The notes under the pieces: model-generated
What the model was told of the DNA's origin: nothing
Database searches by the model: none
What the model saw: the letters and a program-made list of their open reading frames with translations, nothing else
In this document: one piece after another, positions 16,981 to 25,383 of the stretch
Position numbering within the stretch: the stretch's first letter is position 1
Layout of the letters: each line of letters starts with the position of its first letter
Made by a program: the position numbers and the translations under genes
Source: a virus
DNA length: 49,040 nucleotides
Direction: 5' to 3' (one strand)
Virus record (IMG/VR): IMGVR_UViG_3300033146_005003
Span: 1 to 49,040 of that record

Positions 16981-17664
16981 TTCTACATCCTTTACGTTAT
17001 TGTCTACGATTTGTTTGTTTGAACTTTGTGCCAATGCTAATAACCCAGCATTATCATCTGCCGGATCAGCGTCTGGCGGTATAATTGAATTAGCCATAAA
17101 CTGGGGATTAACAAGAACCCTTGATCCATTAACCATATCAACATCATCTGCACCACAAGCCATTGAAAACTTTAATATTCCTTTACTAGCCCACTTCCTT
17201 ATATTCTCAGCCTCCCAAGGAAATAACCAAGAGTAAAAAACAGAATAAACAACAATATGCTTAACCTGTTGATTACCATCCATCCCGCCAATAACTATTT
17301 CATCTTCCTTAATTTCAGCAGAAAATGTATTACCCATAGGAACAAAATTGTGTCGCCAGTCTAAAATAGCTGGTTGCGTACTGCCTAACTGTCCCGAATT
17401 AACGGCATTAACAAGATCTTCGGCTTTAAAAGCAACTCCGTTTTTATTAACATATGGCAAAGAAGTACAAAGAACAGATTTTAAAATAACAAAATCTTCT
17501 GGTTTATTATTTTGAACATCAAGTTTTTCGGCTATATGCATAAATTCTTCGGTGTTTTTACTAGGATCTATTACAGTAGCCTCAGACTCTAAAAAAACTT
17601 TATACCCGAATTTATCATATCTAGCTTTATAAGCTTCTGATAATTTATTTAAATCAACTGTCAT
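16381..17664 (-). CDS. Prohead protease fused to scaffold domain
   Basis: 427 aa in two parts. Residues 1-225 look like a prohead protease: LDWRHNFVPMGNTF with His105 and GILKFSMACG with Ser167 are the likely catalytic pair, spaced as in phage head maturation serine proteases. Residues 229-427 are a long coiled coil of heptads (KTLTKDLEKRDTEIANL...VNKELETAKADLGKL...), ending in an acidic scaffold-like tail. An internal start at 16980 would give the scaffold alone. It heads the protease/decoration/capsid unit behind control box copy 4 and a sigma70-like promoter. Confidence 0.75.
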   Translation of the reverse strand: MTVDLNKLSEAYKARYDKFGYKVFLESEATVIDPSKNTEEFMHIAEKLDVQNNKPEDFVILKSVLCTSLPYVNKNGVAFKAEDLVNAVNSGQLGSTQPAILDWRHNFVPMGNTFSAEIKEDEIVIGGMDGNQQVKHIVVYSVFYSWLFPWEAENIRKWASKGILKFSMACGADDVDMVNGSRVLVNPQFMANSIIPPDADPADDNAGLLALAQSSNKQIVDNNVKDVEMDEKILALQEQIKTLTKDLEKRDTEIANLKTSAKTSEVNKELETAKADLGKLSNDLEVANKELETVKDSLKTAKEELEASKKEVTDLSAKYEATVKEVNDIKQAEVDAINKDRETVLAELIDDKDSLEHYTKMYSASLEENGIISDKKEDFDRFLALFGKEVKSVDAKPSGLVIASANAAVVPSKATGNEKDKIPADWE

Positions 17665-17694
17665 GTAACATACCTCAAAATGTGCCCTCTACCT

Positions 17695-17716
17695 ATACCC
17701 AAAAATACAACGGGTA
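17695..17716 (-). promoter_or_regulatory. Palindromic late control box, copy 4
   Basis: Minus strand TACCC, centre GTTGTATTTTT, GGGTATA. It starts right after the -10 hexamer of the candidate promoter at 17717-17745, so it would cover the transcription start. The protease/scaffold gene starts 31 bp downstream. Confidence 0.85.
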
Positions 17717-17745
17717 AACATAAATTATTTGTACTATTTTGTTAA
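17717..17745 (-). promoter_or_regulatory. Candidate sigma70-like late promoter before capsid unit
   Basis: TTAACA, 17 bp, TATGTT on the minus strand, with the -10 abutting control box copy 4. It lies at the 3' end of the amidase gene. Confidence 0.5.
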
Positions 17746-18303
17746 ATAATGTAATATTCCGTTAAAAAGACCGTCTACGAACCCGGATCTAAACATATTA
17801 TCATTTAATCTTACCTCCTCATCTTCATTACTTATAAATCCAACTTCCAATAAAACAGCGGGAATTTTAGTTTTTTGTGATAAATCTCTCAAAACCTGAT
17901 AATTACCAAATCTCACACCAGTCCACTTTGAAGGTGTTTTATTGTGTTTTTTGTTAATATATCCTATTAATGTATTAGCAAGTTTAATATCCTTTATATC
18001 ATCATAATAATATATTTGAGTTCCATTTGGTTGATCAGATGTAAAAGAATTCATATGTATTGATATAAATATATCTGCTTTTTTATCAATTGCTATTTTA
18101 GATCTTGTTGATAAATGAATATAAGAATCATTATGTCTAGTAAGCACAGGCATAAACCTAGTATCTAACATCATTCTATCTCTTAAAGCTCTGGCATATT
18201 TTAGATTAAGTTCTTTTTCAAGAGAAATATCACCAGAAGCGCCATAATCATTACCACCATGACCGGGATCAATTACAACCAAATATTGTTTAAAGTCTGA
18301 CAT
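17734..18303 (-). CDS. Endolysin: N-acetylmuramoyl-L-alanine amidase (Amidase_3)
   Basis: 189 aa, complete single-domain Amidase_3. The zinc ligands are visible: DPGHGG (His15), the Glu of the LEKELNL segment (around residue 29-31) and SIHMN. The catalytic Glu lies in LLEVGFISN. It cleaves the amide bond between N-acetylmuramic acid and the stem peptide to lyse the host. There is no signal peptide, so export needs a holin. It overlaps the portal stop (ATG/TAA region at 18303) and sits between portal and protease, an uncommon place for an endolysin; it could also act as a virion-associated peptidoglycan hydrolase. Confidence 0.9.
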   Translation of the reverse strand: MSDFKQYLVVIDPGHGGNDYGASGDISLEKELNLKYARALRDRMMLDTRFMPVLTRHNDSYIHLSTRSKIAIDKKADIFISIHMNSFTSDQPNGTQIYYYDDIKDIKLANTLIGYINKKHNKTPSKWTGVRFGNYQVLRDLSQKTKIPAVLLEVGFISNEDEEVRLNDNMFRSGFVDGLFNGILHYLTK

Positions 18304-20006
18304 TATTTTCCCTGCCTCCCAGAATCTGGATCACTTGTATTGTTATTACGCCCATCATTGCCCTCTCCATCGCCAGTACCATCGGGACGACCAGCGGGTT
18401 GTTTTGAATACGGTACTATATTAATAGGCAGTTTTTCCCTCAAACCCTCTTCTTTTTCAGCGATTAATTCATCTATCACCTTATCACCATCATGACCTAA
18501 TAAATATAATGATCTACGAATTGGTAATAAATTCTTTTCGTATGTATTTAACACAACATTTTTAACTTTATCTTTAGACATAAGCCCTAAGAACATAAAA
18601 TGAAACTCAGGGAAACTATCTTTGTAATTATTTTGAATAGCTATCTGCCGCATTTTTTTATTAATCCACTTACTTATTAAGATGTGAAACCTTTCAAGTT
18701 GAGCCTCTATTTTAATAAATGCAGTTTCACCATCACTTGATTTATTACCAGACCCGGAATATCCTGTTAATATTTCAGGCACACCTAAAGCCTGTAGTAT
18801 ATCTCTATCAGCAGAATCATAACGATCTTTAAAACTTAAAACATTGTTTTCGCTAGATTTTAATTCTTCTGTAGAAATATCAGAACCACCCCATACCATT
18901 AACGAATGAGTTTTTAGTTTTTTCAATGCTGAAATCGCTAACAATACTCTCTTATTATCTGGTATATGTAATTTAGAAGCAGGGTCATCACTACCAATCT
19001 TAACAATCCATAATCTTTGTATTAATCCTTGAATTGTACTATTATCAAGAGCTCGTAATCTATGCTTATAAGCAAGGGCTGGAAAACAACGTGTTGTATA
19101 TGGTGTACCCCATGCAGTAAGATCATTATTTCTACTAGATAAATGTGTTGTTAATTTTGACGGCAATAGAAACTTATCACCACCAGCTTTAATTGTTTTT
19201 TGTATTTCAACAGGCACTGAATTAAGTAAAGCTTTTTCTTGCTCTGAGCCTGATGGCGATTTTACAACAGCAATTATTTCATCTGGAATTTCAGCATAAA
19301 TAACCTCGCGCCCCATTCTAGCTAAAAACTCATCTGTAGACAGATGTAATACATCATGTTGTAAAAATCTAGTTGGCAAATTTCTTTTAGCTGCTACTAC
19401 AGGCACATCTATATTTTCCCAAGTTTCAGTAGCAACATAATCAGCATCAATTAAAATTCCATACAACATATTAATTATAAGTCTTTCTATCCCACCATTT
19501 GAACCAACAAAAGAATCTTCTTTTAAACCAGTGTCAACTATTTCCGCATCACCAATAGCATTAACGTTTTCAAGCCAATACTTTAATATTTTTTTTAACT
19601 CAGGGTTCTTTTCTTCAACCCACCAACCTGACAAAGAAGCAAGTTCTACAATAGCCTGTAAAGCAGTACCAATAATCCCCTCGTTTTTAGCCGCTTTTCT
19701 CGAAAGTTCAATTATTTTCTTTCTATTATTATTTGTCTCTGAATAATCCTTTGCATCAGAAAGATAATCAACACTACCATCGGTTTTAGGAATAGTACCA
19801 GCAGTATAAAAATCACCTTGCTTTGATATATGCCATTCAATACTATCGTTCTCACCAACAATCATTTTTCCAGATACACCATCTGGATTTAAGTAGACAT
19901 CATCAATTTTGGCATTTTCACACTCATTGATTATCTCTTCTGCAATATCCTTACGCTCTGATAATGTTAATTCTACAATGCTTTGCTCAAAACCATCTTG
20001 CTTCAT
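18303..20006 (-). CDS. Portal protein
   Basis: 567 aa. The C-terminal half has the portal pattern DILQALGVPEILTGYSGSGNKSSDGETAFIKIEAQLERFHILISKWINKKM, followed by a polar glycine-rich tail (GRPDGTGDGEGNDGRNNN). The gene lies directly downstream of the large terminase gene. It forms the dodecameric ring through which DNA is packaged. Confident from pattern plus synteny. Confidence 0.88.
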   Translation of the reverse strand: MKQDGFEQSIVELTLSERKDIAEEIINECENAKIDDVYLNPDGVSGKMIVGENDSIEWHISKQGDFYTAGTIPKTDGSVDYLSDAKDYSETNNNRKKIIELSRKAAKNEGIIGTALQAIVELASLSGWWVEEKNPELKKILKYWLENVNAIGDAEIVDTGLKEDSFVGSNGGIERLIINMLYGILIDADYVATETWENIDVPVVAAKRNLPTRFLQHDVLHLSTDEFLARMGREVIYAEIPDEIIAVVKSPSGSEQEKALLNSVPVEIQKTIKAGGDKFLLPSKLTTHLSSRNNDLTAWGTPYTTRCFPALAYKHRLRALDNSTIQGLIQRLWIVKIGSDDPASKLHIPDNKRVLLAISALKKLKTHSLMVWGGSDISTEELKSSENNVLSFKDRYDSADRDILQALGVPEILTGYSGSGNKSSDGETAFIKIEAQLERFHILISKWINKKMRQIAIQNNYKDSFPEFHFMFLGLMSKDKVKNVVLNTYEKNLLPIRRSLYLLGHDGDKVIDELIAEKEEGLREKLPINIVPYSKQPAGRPDGTGDGEGNDGRNNNTSDPDSGRQGK

Positions 20007-20022
20007 ATAAACCTCTTGATTC

Positions 20023-21843
20023 TTAAATATTCATTGTTGGAGCAATAGTAGCTACATCAGTACTATCTCCGGGTAATTCAATATCATATAATAATTTCAA
20101 AACAGCGCCATACCCATATATAATAGAAGAATATAAATCTTTTTTCTGTTTTTTAGGATTTTCTGTATAAAAATGAATCCAATTTTTAGTAGGTCTTGTT
20201 TTAATCATTCTAAACTGCCTAGCAGCAATAGATATAAAATCCTGAACATCAGCAACTGAATCTTCTAATGTACTTGTATCATCCCCACCGGCAAATAACA
20301 ATAAACCAGATTTAAACGCAGTCCTTACACTACCATTAACCCTAGTATTATCTTCATCTGTATATGTTACAAGCCTCAACCTATCATTAGCACTTGTATC
20401 ACCAACCAAAGTAGCTATCCCATTTTCACCATCATCGTCTGGATCAAATAGTATTTCAGCATTAACCTTACCGTCCTTAACAACATGATATAATTGATCT
20501 CTTACACCACTACCACCACCACGCTTATCCATCGCAACTAATAATATATTTGGAAACATATCCAATATTTCATATATCTTTATTGCAGCGTCAGGATCAT
20601 GCATATTTCTTTCCTGATAAGCCCAAATAATATTAGAAAAATCAGTATGACCTTCCTGAGTAATTGGGTTCCAATCCTGTTCCGCAAGTTGACCTATTCT
20701 AATTATAGTAAATGTTGTAAAATCATCTTCCCTCGCACAATCAATACCTAATACACACGGATCATTAGTTTCTAATAAAGGCCTAAGAAACTGTGTTGCG
20801 GATTTTGCTTTTTCTTCATTTTTCTCATCAGTAAACCAAGTATCAGAAAGAACCTGTTTGTTAGTAACAGAATTCATTAACTCATGAGAATAATAATCTC
20901 CTGTTGCTCTCATAGCAACACACAAATGTTCAGAACGCCAAGACTCATAATCTGTTGTTAATTTATTTGCAGCAGCCTCAATATCATCTACCTTAATACC
21001 ATAGGGTGTTTTCCAGAACTTAAGATTCTGATGAAACACCTCTGATGAATATTTAAATTCTTCATCCGGTTGTGCAATATCAAAAGCATCTGGATAAATA
21101 AATTTAACAACTAAATATCGATCATCACCTTTTTCCATCTGTCTAAGATATTCTTCATATTCTAAAGTATAATCATCCTCTGCATATTCTAAAGTACCAG
21201 AATCGATATTTAAATTCTCAAAGTCCCCAGCTTGAGTCACAACATTGTAATCAATAATAGAAAAAGGCTTAATAACCTTTTCTTTAATTTCCTTTTTTAA
21301 ATCTTTACGCTCATCAACATAAGTTATATTAGCTCTAAAACCACGAATAGCATCACCCTTTGTCCCTATAGGCGCAGTGGCTATCACAGAACCATTTTTC
21401 ATAGGAATAGTCCACATTTCAGGGTTTTTACGAATAACTGAACTGGTCATTTTTCTATTACCAGTATCCATCATCTTTAAAGCAAACTTTTTTTCTTCCT
21501 GACCATCAAGTTCACCCTTAATTATTCTTTCAACTTCTTCAATTATAAATTTACCTTGTCTAAAACCACCAGAACCTAACATTAATATTTTCATTCTAGG
21601 ATAAAGCATTGCGGTTAAAATAGCATGTAATGCCTCTCCAAATGTCTTAGACATACCACGGCCAAATAATCTAATAATATCTTTAGCCGTAGAATTCCAA
21701 GTCAACCTTAAATCAAGTCTTTGGTGTGGTGCTAACCTTATACCAAGTAAATCCCTTACAGCAAGAACGGGATGATTCCTATAAAACAAAAGAATTTTAG
21801 GATATAATAATAATTCATCCCTTGTTTTTTTAATCTCCAACAT
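20023..21843 (-). CDS. Terminase large subunit
   Basis: 606 aa from ATG at 21843. An ATG 36 bp further upstream is also in frame, but AAGGTG is correctly spaced from this one and the overlap with the upstream gene is then only 14 bp. It has a Walker A-like LFGRGMSKTFGEAL, a Walker B-like ITYVDER and a nuclease domain with GIDCAREDDFTTFTIIRI and LVAMDKRGGGSG (acidic metal ligands). Motor and nuclease for packaging phage DNA into the prohead. Confidence 0.9.
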   Translation of the reverse strand: MLEIKKTRDELLLYPKILLFYRNHPVLAVRDLLGIRLAPHQRLDLRLTWNSTAKDIIRLFGRGMSKTFGEALHAILTAMLYPRMKILMLGSGGFRQGKFIIEEVERIIKGELDGQEEKKFALKMMDTGNRKMTSSVIRKNPEMWTIPMKNGSVIATAPIGTKGDAIRGFRANITYVDERKDLKKEIKEKVIKPFSIIDYNVVTQAGDFENLNIDSGTLEYAEDDYTLEYEEYLRQMEKGDDRYLVVKFIYPDAFDIAQPDEEFKYSSEVFHQNLKFWKTPYGIKVDDIEAAANKLTTDYESWRSEHLCVAMRATGDYYSHELMNSVTNKQVLSDTWFTDEKNEEKAKSATQFLRPLLETNDPCVLGIDCAREDDFTTFTIIRIGQLAEQDWNPITQEGHTDFSNIIWAYQERNMHDPDAAIKIYEILDMFPNILLVAMDKRGGGSGVRDQLYHVVKDGKVNAEILFDPDDDGENGIATLVGDTSANDRLRLVTYTDEDNTRVNGSVRTAFKSGLLLFAGGDDTSTLEDSVADVQDFISIAARQFRMIKTRPTKNWIHFYTENPKKQKKDLYSSIIYGYGAVLKLLYDIELPGDSTDVATIAPTMNI

Positions 21844-22744
21844 TAACAACAACACCTTGTTTTTTAAGCCAAATATCAAGGTTTTCTATATTAAGCTTTT
21901 TATTTTCGATTTCACCACCATATAATCTTCTCACATATGACATACCAACAAATTCAGGTAACGATCCCCTGTGAACAGCATTGCTAATTAGCGACAATTC
22001 TTCTATTTTATACTCTTTGTCAATATCAATGAACTCAAGCTTAGTTTTTTTATATATTTCTATTAATTCATCGATTGTACCCTGTCGATCTTTTGCTTCT
22101 TGGTTAACACGCTGCTTACCACTAACCCCCAAAGCATCGGATAATTTTATTATCTCCTCGGTAAGAAATTTTGTTATATCTACATTCTCATAATCTTTTT
22201 CATTCATAACATACATAAAAGCCAAGCGGTTCATCATCAACGTATCTACAATACTAGACTTTATAGGGAAGTCATTTAAAAAATCTTCCTTAAATTGTTC
22301 CATTTTAACTTTATCGGAAACAGATAACTCTGATGGATGTGGTGGTTTGGGTGACGAACCAGAGCTACTATCACTTTTAAGCGTAAATTTTTCCTTTAAT
22401 TTTATACTAGTTTTTTTAGTATTTCCAGCAATAATTCTTTTGTTATCTATATCGTACTTATAAACCTTTAACCGTTTTCGTAAAACCTCATACCAGTCAT
22501 CCTGTGGTAAACCCGGCGCTTTTTTCCAAACACTGCCATCTTTTCTAAAACCAGACATACACACATCTAACACTTCACGACAATGTTGTTCGGTAGATTT
22601 CTCAGTCTCACAACCTTTAATTTGACCTATAAAAGCCAAAACCATTTTATTTAAAACCCTGTCATAACTAGCCTTATCGGGAAAGCTTATTCTTCTTATA
22701 TTAGCAACTCTTTTATCTGCTAATGAAACCGGATCAATACCCAT
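21830..22744 (-). CDS. Putative terminase small subunit
   Basis: 304 aa, immediately upstream of and overlapping the large terminase gene. Helical N-terminal region (DKASYDRVLNKMVLAFIGQIKGC), a Ser/Pro linker (DSSSGSSPKPPHPSEL), then a helical region with DALGVSGKQRVNQEAKDRQGTIDELIEIYKKT. No DNA-binding motif is unmistakable and it is longer than most small subunits. Assignment rests on position. Confidence 0.5.
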   Translation of the reverse strand: MGIDPVSLADKRVANIRRISFPDKASYDRVLNKMVLAFIGQIKGCETEKSTEQHCREVLDVCMSGFRKDGSVWKKAPGLPQDDWYEVLRKRLKVYKYDIDNKRIIAGNTKKTSIKLKEKFTLKSDSSSGSSPKPPHPSELSVSDKVKMEQFKEDFLNDFPIKSSIVDTLMMNRLAFMYVMNEKDYENVDITKFLTEEIIKLSDALGVSGKQRVNQEAKDRQGTIDELIEIYKKTKLEFIDIDKEYKIEELSLISNAVHRGSLPEFVGMSYVRRLYGGEIENKKLNIENLDIWLKKQGVVVNVGD

Positions 22745-22893
22745 TATACAAAAACCTCAACACCTTTTATTTTTTTATTACTTGCCATAAACACCTTCTT
22801 ATAACAAGTCTTATGATATTTTTTACCTAAATATAATATAAAACTTGATTTTTCAATAGGTTCTTTACATTTACTACATATAATTTTAGACAT
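22744..22893 (-). CDS. Small zinc-finger protein (49 aa)
   Basis: Start ATG at 22893 with GGAGG upstream; the stop overlaps the next start as TAATG. The protein begins MSKIICSKCKEPIEKSS and has CxxC followed by HKTCY, giving a C-x2-C...H-x2-C zinc knuckle, and ends KKIKGVEVFV. It is the first gene of the terminase unit behind control box copy 5. It may assist terminase or regulate; unknown family. Confidence 0.7.
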   Translation of the reverse strand: MSKIICSKCKEPIEKSSFILYLGKKYHKTCYKKVFMASNKKIKGVEVFV

Positions 22894-22925
22894 TTAAACC
22901 TCCATTTAAAATACTACCTCTGTTA

Positions 22926-22946
22926 TTACCCAATAATACAACGGGC
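22926..22946 (-). promoter_or_regulatory. Palindromic late control box, copy 5
   Basis: Minus strand GCCC, centre GTTGTATTATT, GGGTAA. The central part and inner arms are conserved while the outer arms are weaker. It lies between the sigma-like gene and the start of the terminase unit, 33 bp before the zinc-finger start. Confidence 0.75.
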
Positions 22947-22952
22947 AAAAAA

Positions 22953-23243
22953 CTATTTATTTAATATTTTCTTTAATTTTATTATAGCACGACGATGTTT
23001 TCCAGAAACCGCTTGTTGTGATATACCCTGAACAACGGCTATTCTTTCCTGAGTCCACCCATGTTGATACATTAATACAATTACCTGAAACTGATCTTTA
23101 GTTAAGTATTTCCTTGCAGCCGCTTTTACATAAGACCAATTAGCGTATTTATGTCTTGTATAAACAATATCTGTATCATTGTATGGATATTGCTCAAGCT
23201 CTTTTCTAGGTACATGTATTTCCATAAAAGCATATGTTGCCAT
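22953..23243 (-). CDS. Sigma-70 region 4-like DNA-binding protein
   Basis: 96 aa. The C-terminal 50 residues, LTKDQFQVIVLMYQHGWTQERIAVVQGISQQAVSGKHRRAIIKLKKIL, have the helix-turn-helix layout of sigma factor region 4 (the 'TQEEIA..LGIS...V......A..KLKK' pattern). The first 45 residues lack a region 2. This may be a late-gene activator that docks on host polymerase, or a simple HTH regulator. It stands alone between a terminator (23258-23293) and control box copy 5, at the border between early and late genes. Confidence 0.7.
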   Translation of the reverse strand: MATYAFMEIHVPRKELEQYPYNDTDIVYTRHKYANWSYVKAAARKYLTKDQFQVIVLMYQHGWTQERIAVVQGISQQAVSGKHRRAIIKLKKILNK

Positions 23244-23257
23244 CTATATCCCCTAAA

Positions 23258-23293
23258 ACAAAAAAAACCCCTGAATCATAAGAAACAGGGGTT
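23258..23293 (-). terminator. Rho-independent terminator at the end of the nucleotide-metabolism unit
   Basis: AACCCCTG and CAGGGGTT form an 8-bp stem with a 12-nt loop. On the minus strand the stem is followed by eight T residues. It closes the unit ending with the 58-aa gene at 23346 and precedes the sigma-like gene. Confidence 0.85.
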
Positions 23294-23345
23294 TGGTTAT
23301 TCCAATACCTCTATATTAACATATTATTAATATTACTACACCAAA

Positions 23346-23522
23346 TTAAACCTTAATAGATTCGTTTACATTGCAATCTATTTTAGCGATCTCACCATCT
23401 TTCATAGTAACAACAAAAGTAAATCTCCCATATAAATAAACATCGTTCTCTTCATCAAAAAATTGATCAAGCCTTTCTTGGAATATCCTTAAAATATCTC
23501 TTTTGTTTTTCTCAACACCCAA
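23346..23522 (-). CDS. Small protein of unknown function (58 aa)
   Basis: A TTG start at 23522 is supported by GGGGGA 6 bp upstream. The product ends GRFTFVVTMKDGEIAKIDC..NESIKV and has a small alpha/beta character with a helical N-terminus (KRDILRIFQERLDQFFDEE). It is separated by 2 bp from the dNMP kinase stop and followed by the terminator at 23258-23293. No family recognised. Confidence 0.6.
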   Translation of the reverse strand: MGVEKNKRDILRIFQERLDQFFDEENDVYLYGRFTFVVTMKDGEIAKIDCNVNESIKV

Positions 23523-23524
23523 AA

Positions 23525-24205
23525 CTATTCCCCCGCAGAATTTTCCTGTTCAATTTCTATGGATTCCAAATAAGACATTAAAACATCTAATTTTTTATAC
23601 AAATCAACTATTTCTAAATCATTTTGAAGATGAAAATCAAAAATAGCATCGTCTAAAGCTGTTTCGCTATCATGTTTTGGTATACCGTTTCCAACAACAT
23701 CACGAACTATTTCTACTGACACACCACCAAGCTGTTTTATCAATTCTAATTCATTAGGAAACCTTACATCAGTAATAACCCAATTAGTATCAGGCTCTCC
23801 TAATATCTGTTGTTTTACTAAATCAACCCAATAATTTTCGTTTTCCACACGACGATAATTCGTACCCCATAATTGTAATAATACCCTATCTTTTTTAGGT
23901 CTACCATATTTTTGAAAAATAATATCACCTGTTATATAATCCACACAGTCTTTATTTTCTAAAATATAATCAACAAACACTTCTTTTATTTTACTATCTA
24001 CAATAAGTTTCATATTTCCGGGGTTGTCATATAAATATAATTCTTTTTTATCAATATTATAATTTATTAAAAGTCTGTTATATTCACCAACCTCTGATTT
24101 TAAAGCCTCTGCAAAACTTATTTTTTTGAAGCCATACTTCTCGATAAGATAATCAGCACTTGTATCTTTACCAGTTCTCATTTTATAACCAAAACCAATA
24201 ATCAT
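23525..24205 (-). CDS. Deoxynucleoside monophosphate kinase
   Basis: 226 aa. N-terminal P-loop GFGYKMRTGKDTSADYL, then LLQLWGTNYRRVENENYWVDLV and VITDVRFPNELELIKQLGG, the set seen in phage dNMP kinases of the T4 gp1/T5 type. It phosphorylates dNMPs to dNDPs to feed phage DNA synthesis. It overlaps the HD-GYP gene by 4 bp. Substrate range is not readable from sequence. Confidence 0.8.
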   Translation of the reverse strand: MIIGFGYKMRTGKDTSADYLIEKYGFKKISFAEALKSEVGEYNRLLINYNIDKKELYLYDNPGNMKLIVDSKIKEVFVDYILENKDCVDYITGDIIFQKYGRPKKDRVLLQLWGTNYRRVENENYWVDLVKQQILGEPDTNWVITDVRFPNELELIKQLGGVSVEIVRDVVGNGIPKHDSETALDDAIFDFHLQNDLEIVDLYKKLDVLMSYLESIEIEQENSAGE

Positions 24206-24825
24206 AATTTAAAACCCTCTATTTTTTGTATACCTTCAAACTTTCCAGATGACGCTAATTCAAAAAATATACCAACAATTTTAGGATCAAACATTTTGCT
24301 GGAATTTCTTGCTATATAATCAGCAGCATCCTGCATAGGCCATGCAGTTCTATATGGCCTATTATCAGTTAATGAATCAAATACATCTGCTATTGCTATT
24401 ATTCTGGCATACAAATGAATCTTTTTACCTTTAAGCCCATCTGGATAACCACTACCATCAAAATACTCATGATGCTGTCTGGCTATCATAGCCTCAGTAG
24501 ATAAATACCTACCGGTTAATATTAATTCACCTATTTCTGAATGACGTTTTACTTCATTATATTCTTTTTTTGTTAGTTTTCGTTTTGCCATGATAATCTT
24601 CGGATCAACACCAAGCTTACCAATATCATGGAGTAATGCAGATCTCCACAAGCTAGACAAATCACCAGCAGGTAGTTTCATTGCAGAACCTATTATATTA
24701 GCATATCCCGCCACCCTATCTGAATGATTTGTTGTATATGTACTCTTTTCAGTTATCTTTATTATTCTCAACATATAAACAATAAGATTGTTTCTTATTA
24801 AATCAATCGATTCCCTACTAGCCAT
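24202..24825 (-). CDS. HD-GYP domain phosphodiesterase
   Basis: 207 aa, essentially a single HD-GYP domain with all signatures: HSDRVAGYA, LLHDIGKLGV, KRHSEIGE, RQHHEYFDGSGYPDGL, ARIIAIADVFDSLTDNRPYR. HD-GYP proteins hydrolyse cyclic di-GMP, and some (V. cholerae V-cGAPs) hydrolyse 3',3'-cGAMP. There is no sensor domain. It lies between a coiled-coil gene and dNMP kinase in the nucleotide/replication block. A role in lowering host second messengers or blocking cyclic-nucleotide defence (CBASS) is inference. Confidence 0.88.
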   Translation of the reverse strand: MASRESIDLIRNNLIVYMLRIIKITEKSTYTTNHSDRVAGYANIIGSAMKLPAGDLSSLWRSALLHDIGKLGVDPKIIMAKRKLTKKEYNEVKRHSEIGELILTGRYLSTEAMIARQHHEYFDGSGYPDGLKGKKIHLYARIIAIADVFDSLTDNRPYRTAWPMQDAADYIARNSSKMFDPKIVGIFFELASSGKFEGIQKIEGFKL

Positions 24826-25319
24826 TATTTTCCACCAACAATATTATTATGTGCAGATAAAACACTTACACCAACATCAATAGCATGTTGTAAAACAATA
24901 CATCTGTCATTTGTATTATTAAAATCTTCCTGAGCATTTATTATCTTTTTCTTAGTTATATTAATTTGATCATCAACTTTTTTTAACTCCTCTGCATAAA
25001 CAACTTCTTCTATATATGCAGTCAATGTATCTAAATTCTTTTTCACTTGATTAGGATATGTATCAGTATTAAGTAAACCTGTTTTTATAATAGAAGCCCT
25101 TGACTTTTTAAAGAACGATAATCTTTCTTTTAATATGCTTAACTCATGCTGTTGCGATGCCTTAAATTGTATAATTTGAGTCAAATAATTTATTTTACTA
25201 AATAACTTCTGCGGCAATGTTTTATTTATTTCTATAGTATTACCAGATAGAAAACTAGCCGGAAATTCAAATTCCGATAAATCTGACCACTTTGGATCTT
25301 TATCAATAAATTCAGCCAT
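24825..25319 (-). CDS. Coiled-coil protein of unknown function
   Basis: 164 aa from MAEFIDKDPKWSDL. An earlier in-frame start lies within the SSB terminator stem and is less likely; AAGGTTGTT precedes this ATG. Long helices (KLFSKINYLTQIIQFKASQQHELSILKERL, EELKKVDDQINITKKKIINAQEDF) suggest a helical, perhaps oligomeric protein. It follows SSB, so an accessory role in recombination or replication is possible. Confidence 0.6.
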   Translation of the reverse strand: MAEFIDKDPKWSDLSEFEFPASFLSGNTIEINKTLPQKLFSKINYLTQIIQFKASQQHELSILKERLSFFKKSRASIIKTGLLNTDTYPNQVKKNLDTLTAYIEEVVYAEELKKVDDQINITKKKIINAQEDFNNTNDRCIVLQHAIDVGVSVLSAHNNIVGGK

Positions 25320-25335
25320 AACAACCTTCTTTATT

Positions 25336-25368
25336 AAAAACAGCGGCATATTATACCGCTGTTTTTTT
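25336..25368 (-). terminator. Bidirectional terminator after ssb
   Basis: AAAAACAGCGG and CCGCTGTTTTT form an 11-bp stem with an 8-9 nt loop, with A/T runs on both sides. It lies directly after the SSB stop. Confidence 0.85.
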
Positions 25369-25383
25369 GTTCAGTTTACAATA

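Noticed and set aside
15367-17236. Rightward ORFs opposite capsid and scaffold genes
   Set aside because: Shadow frames of the major capsid and protease/scaffold genes.
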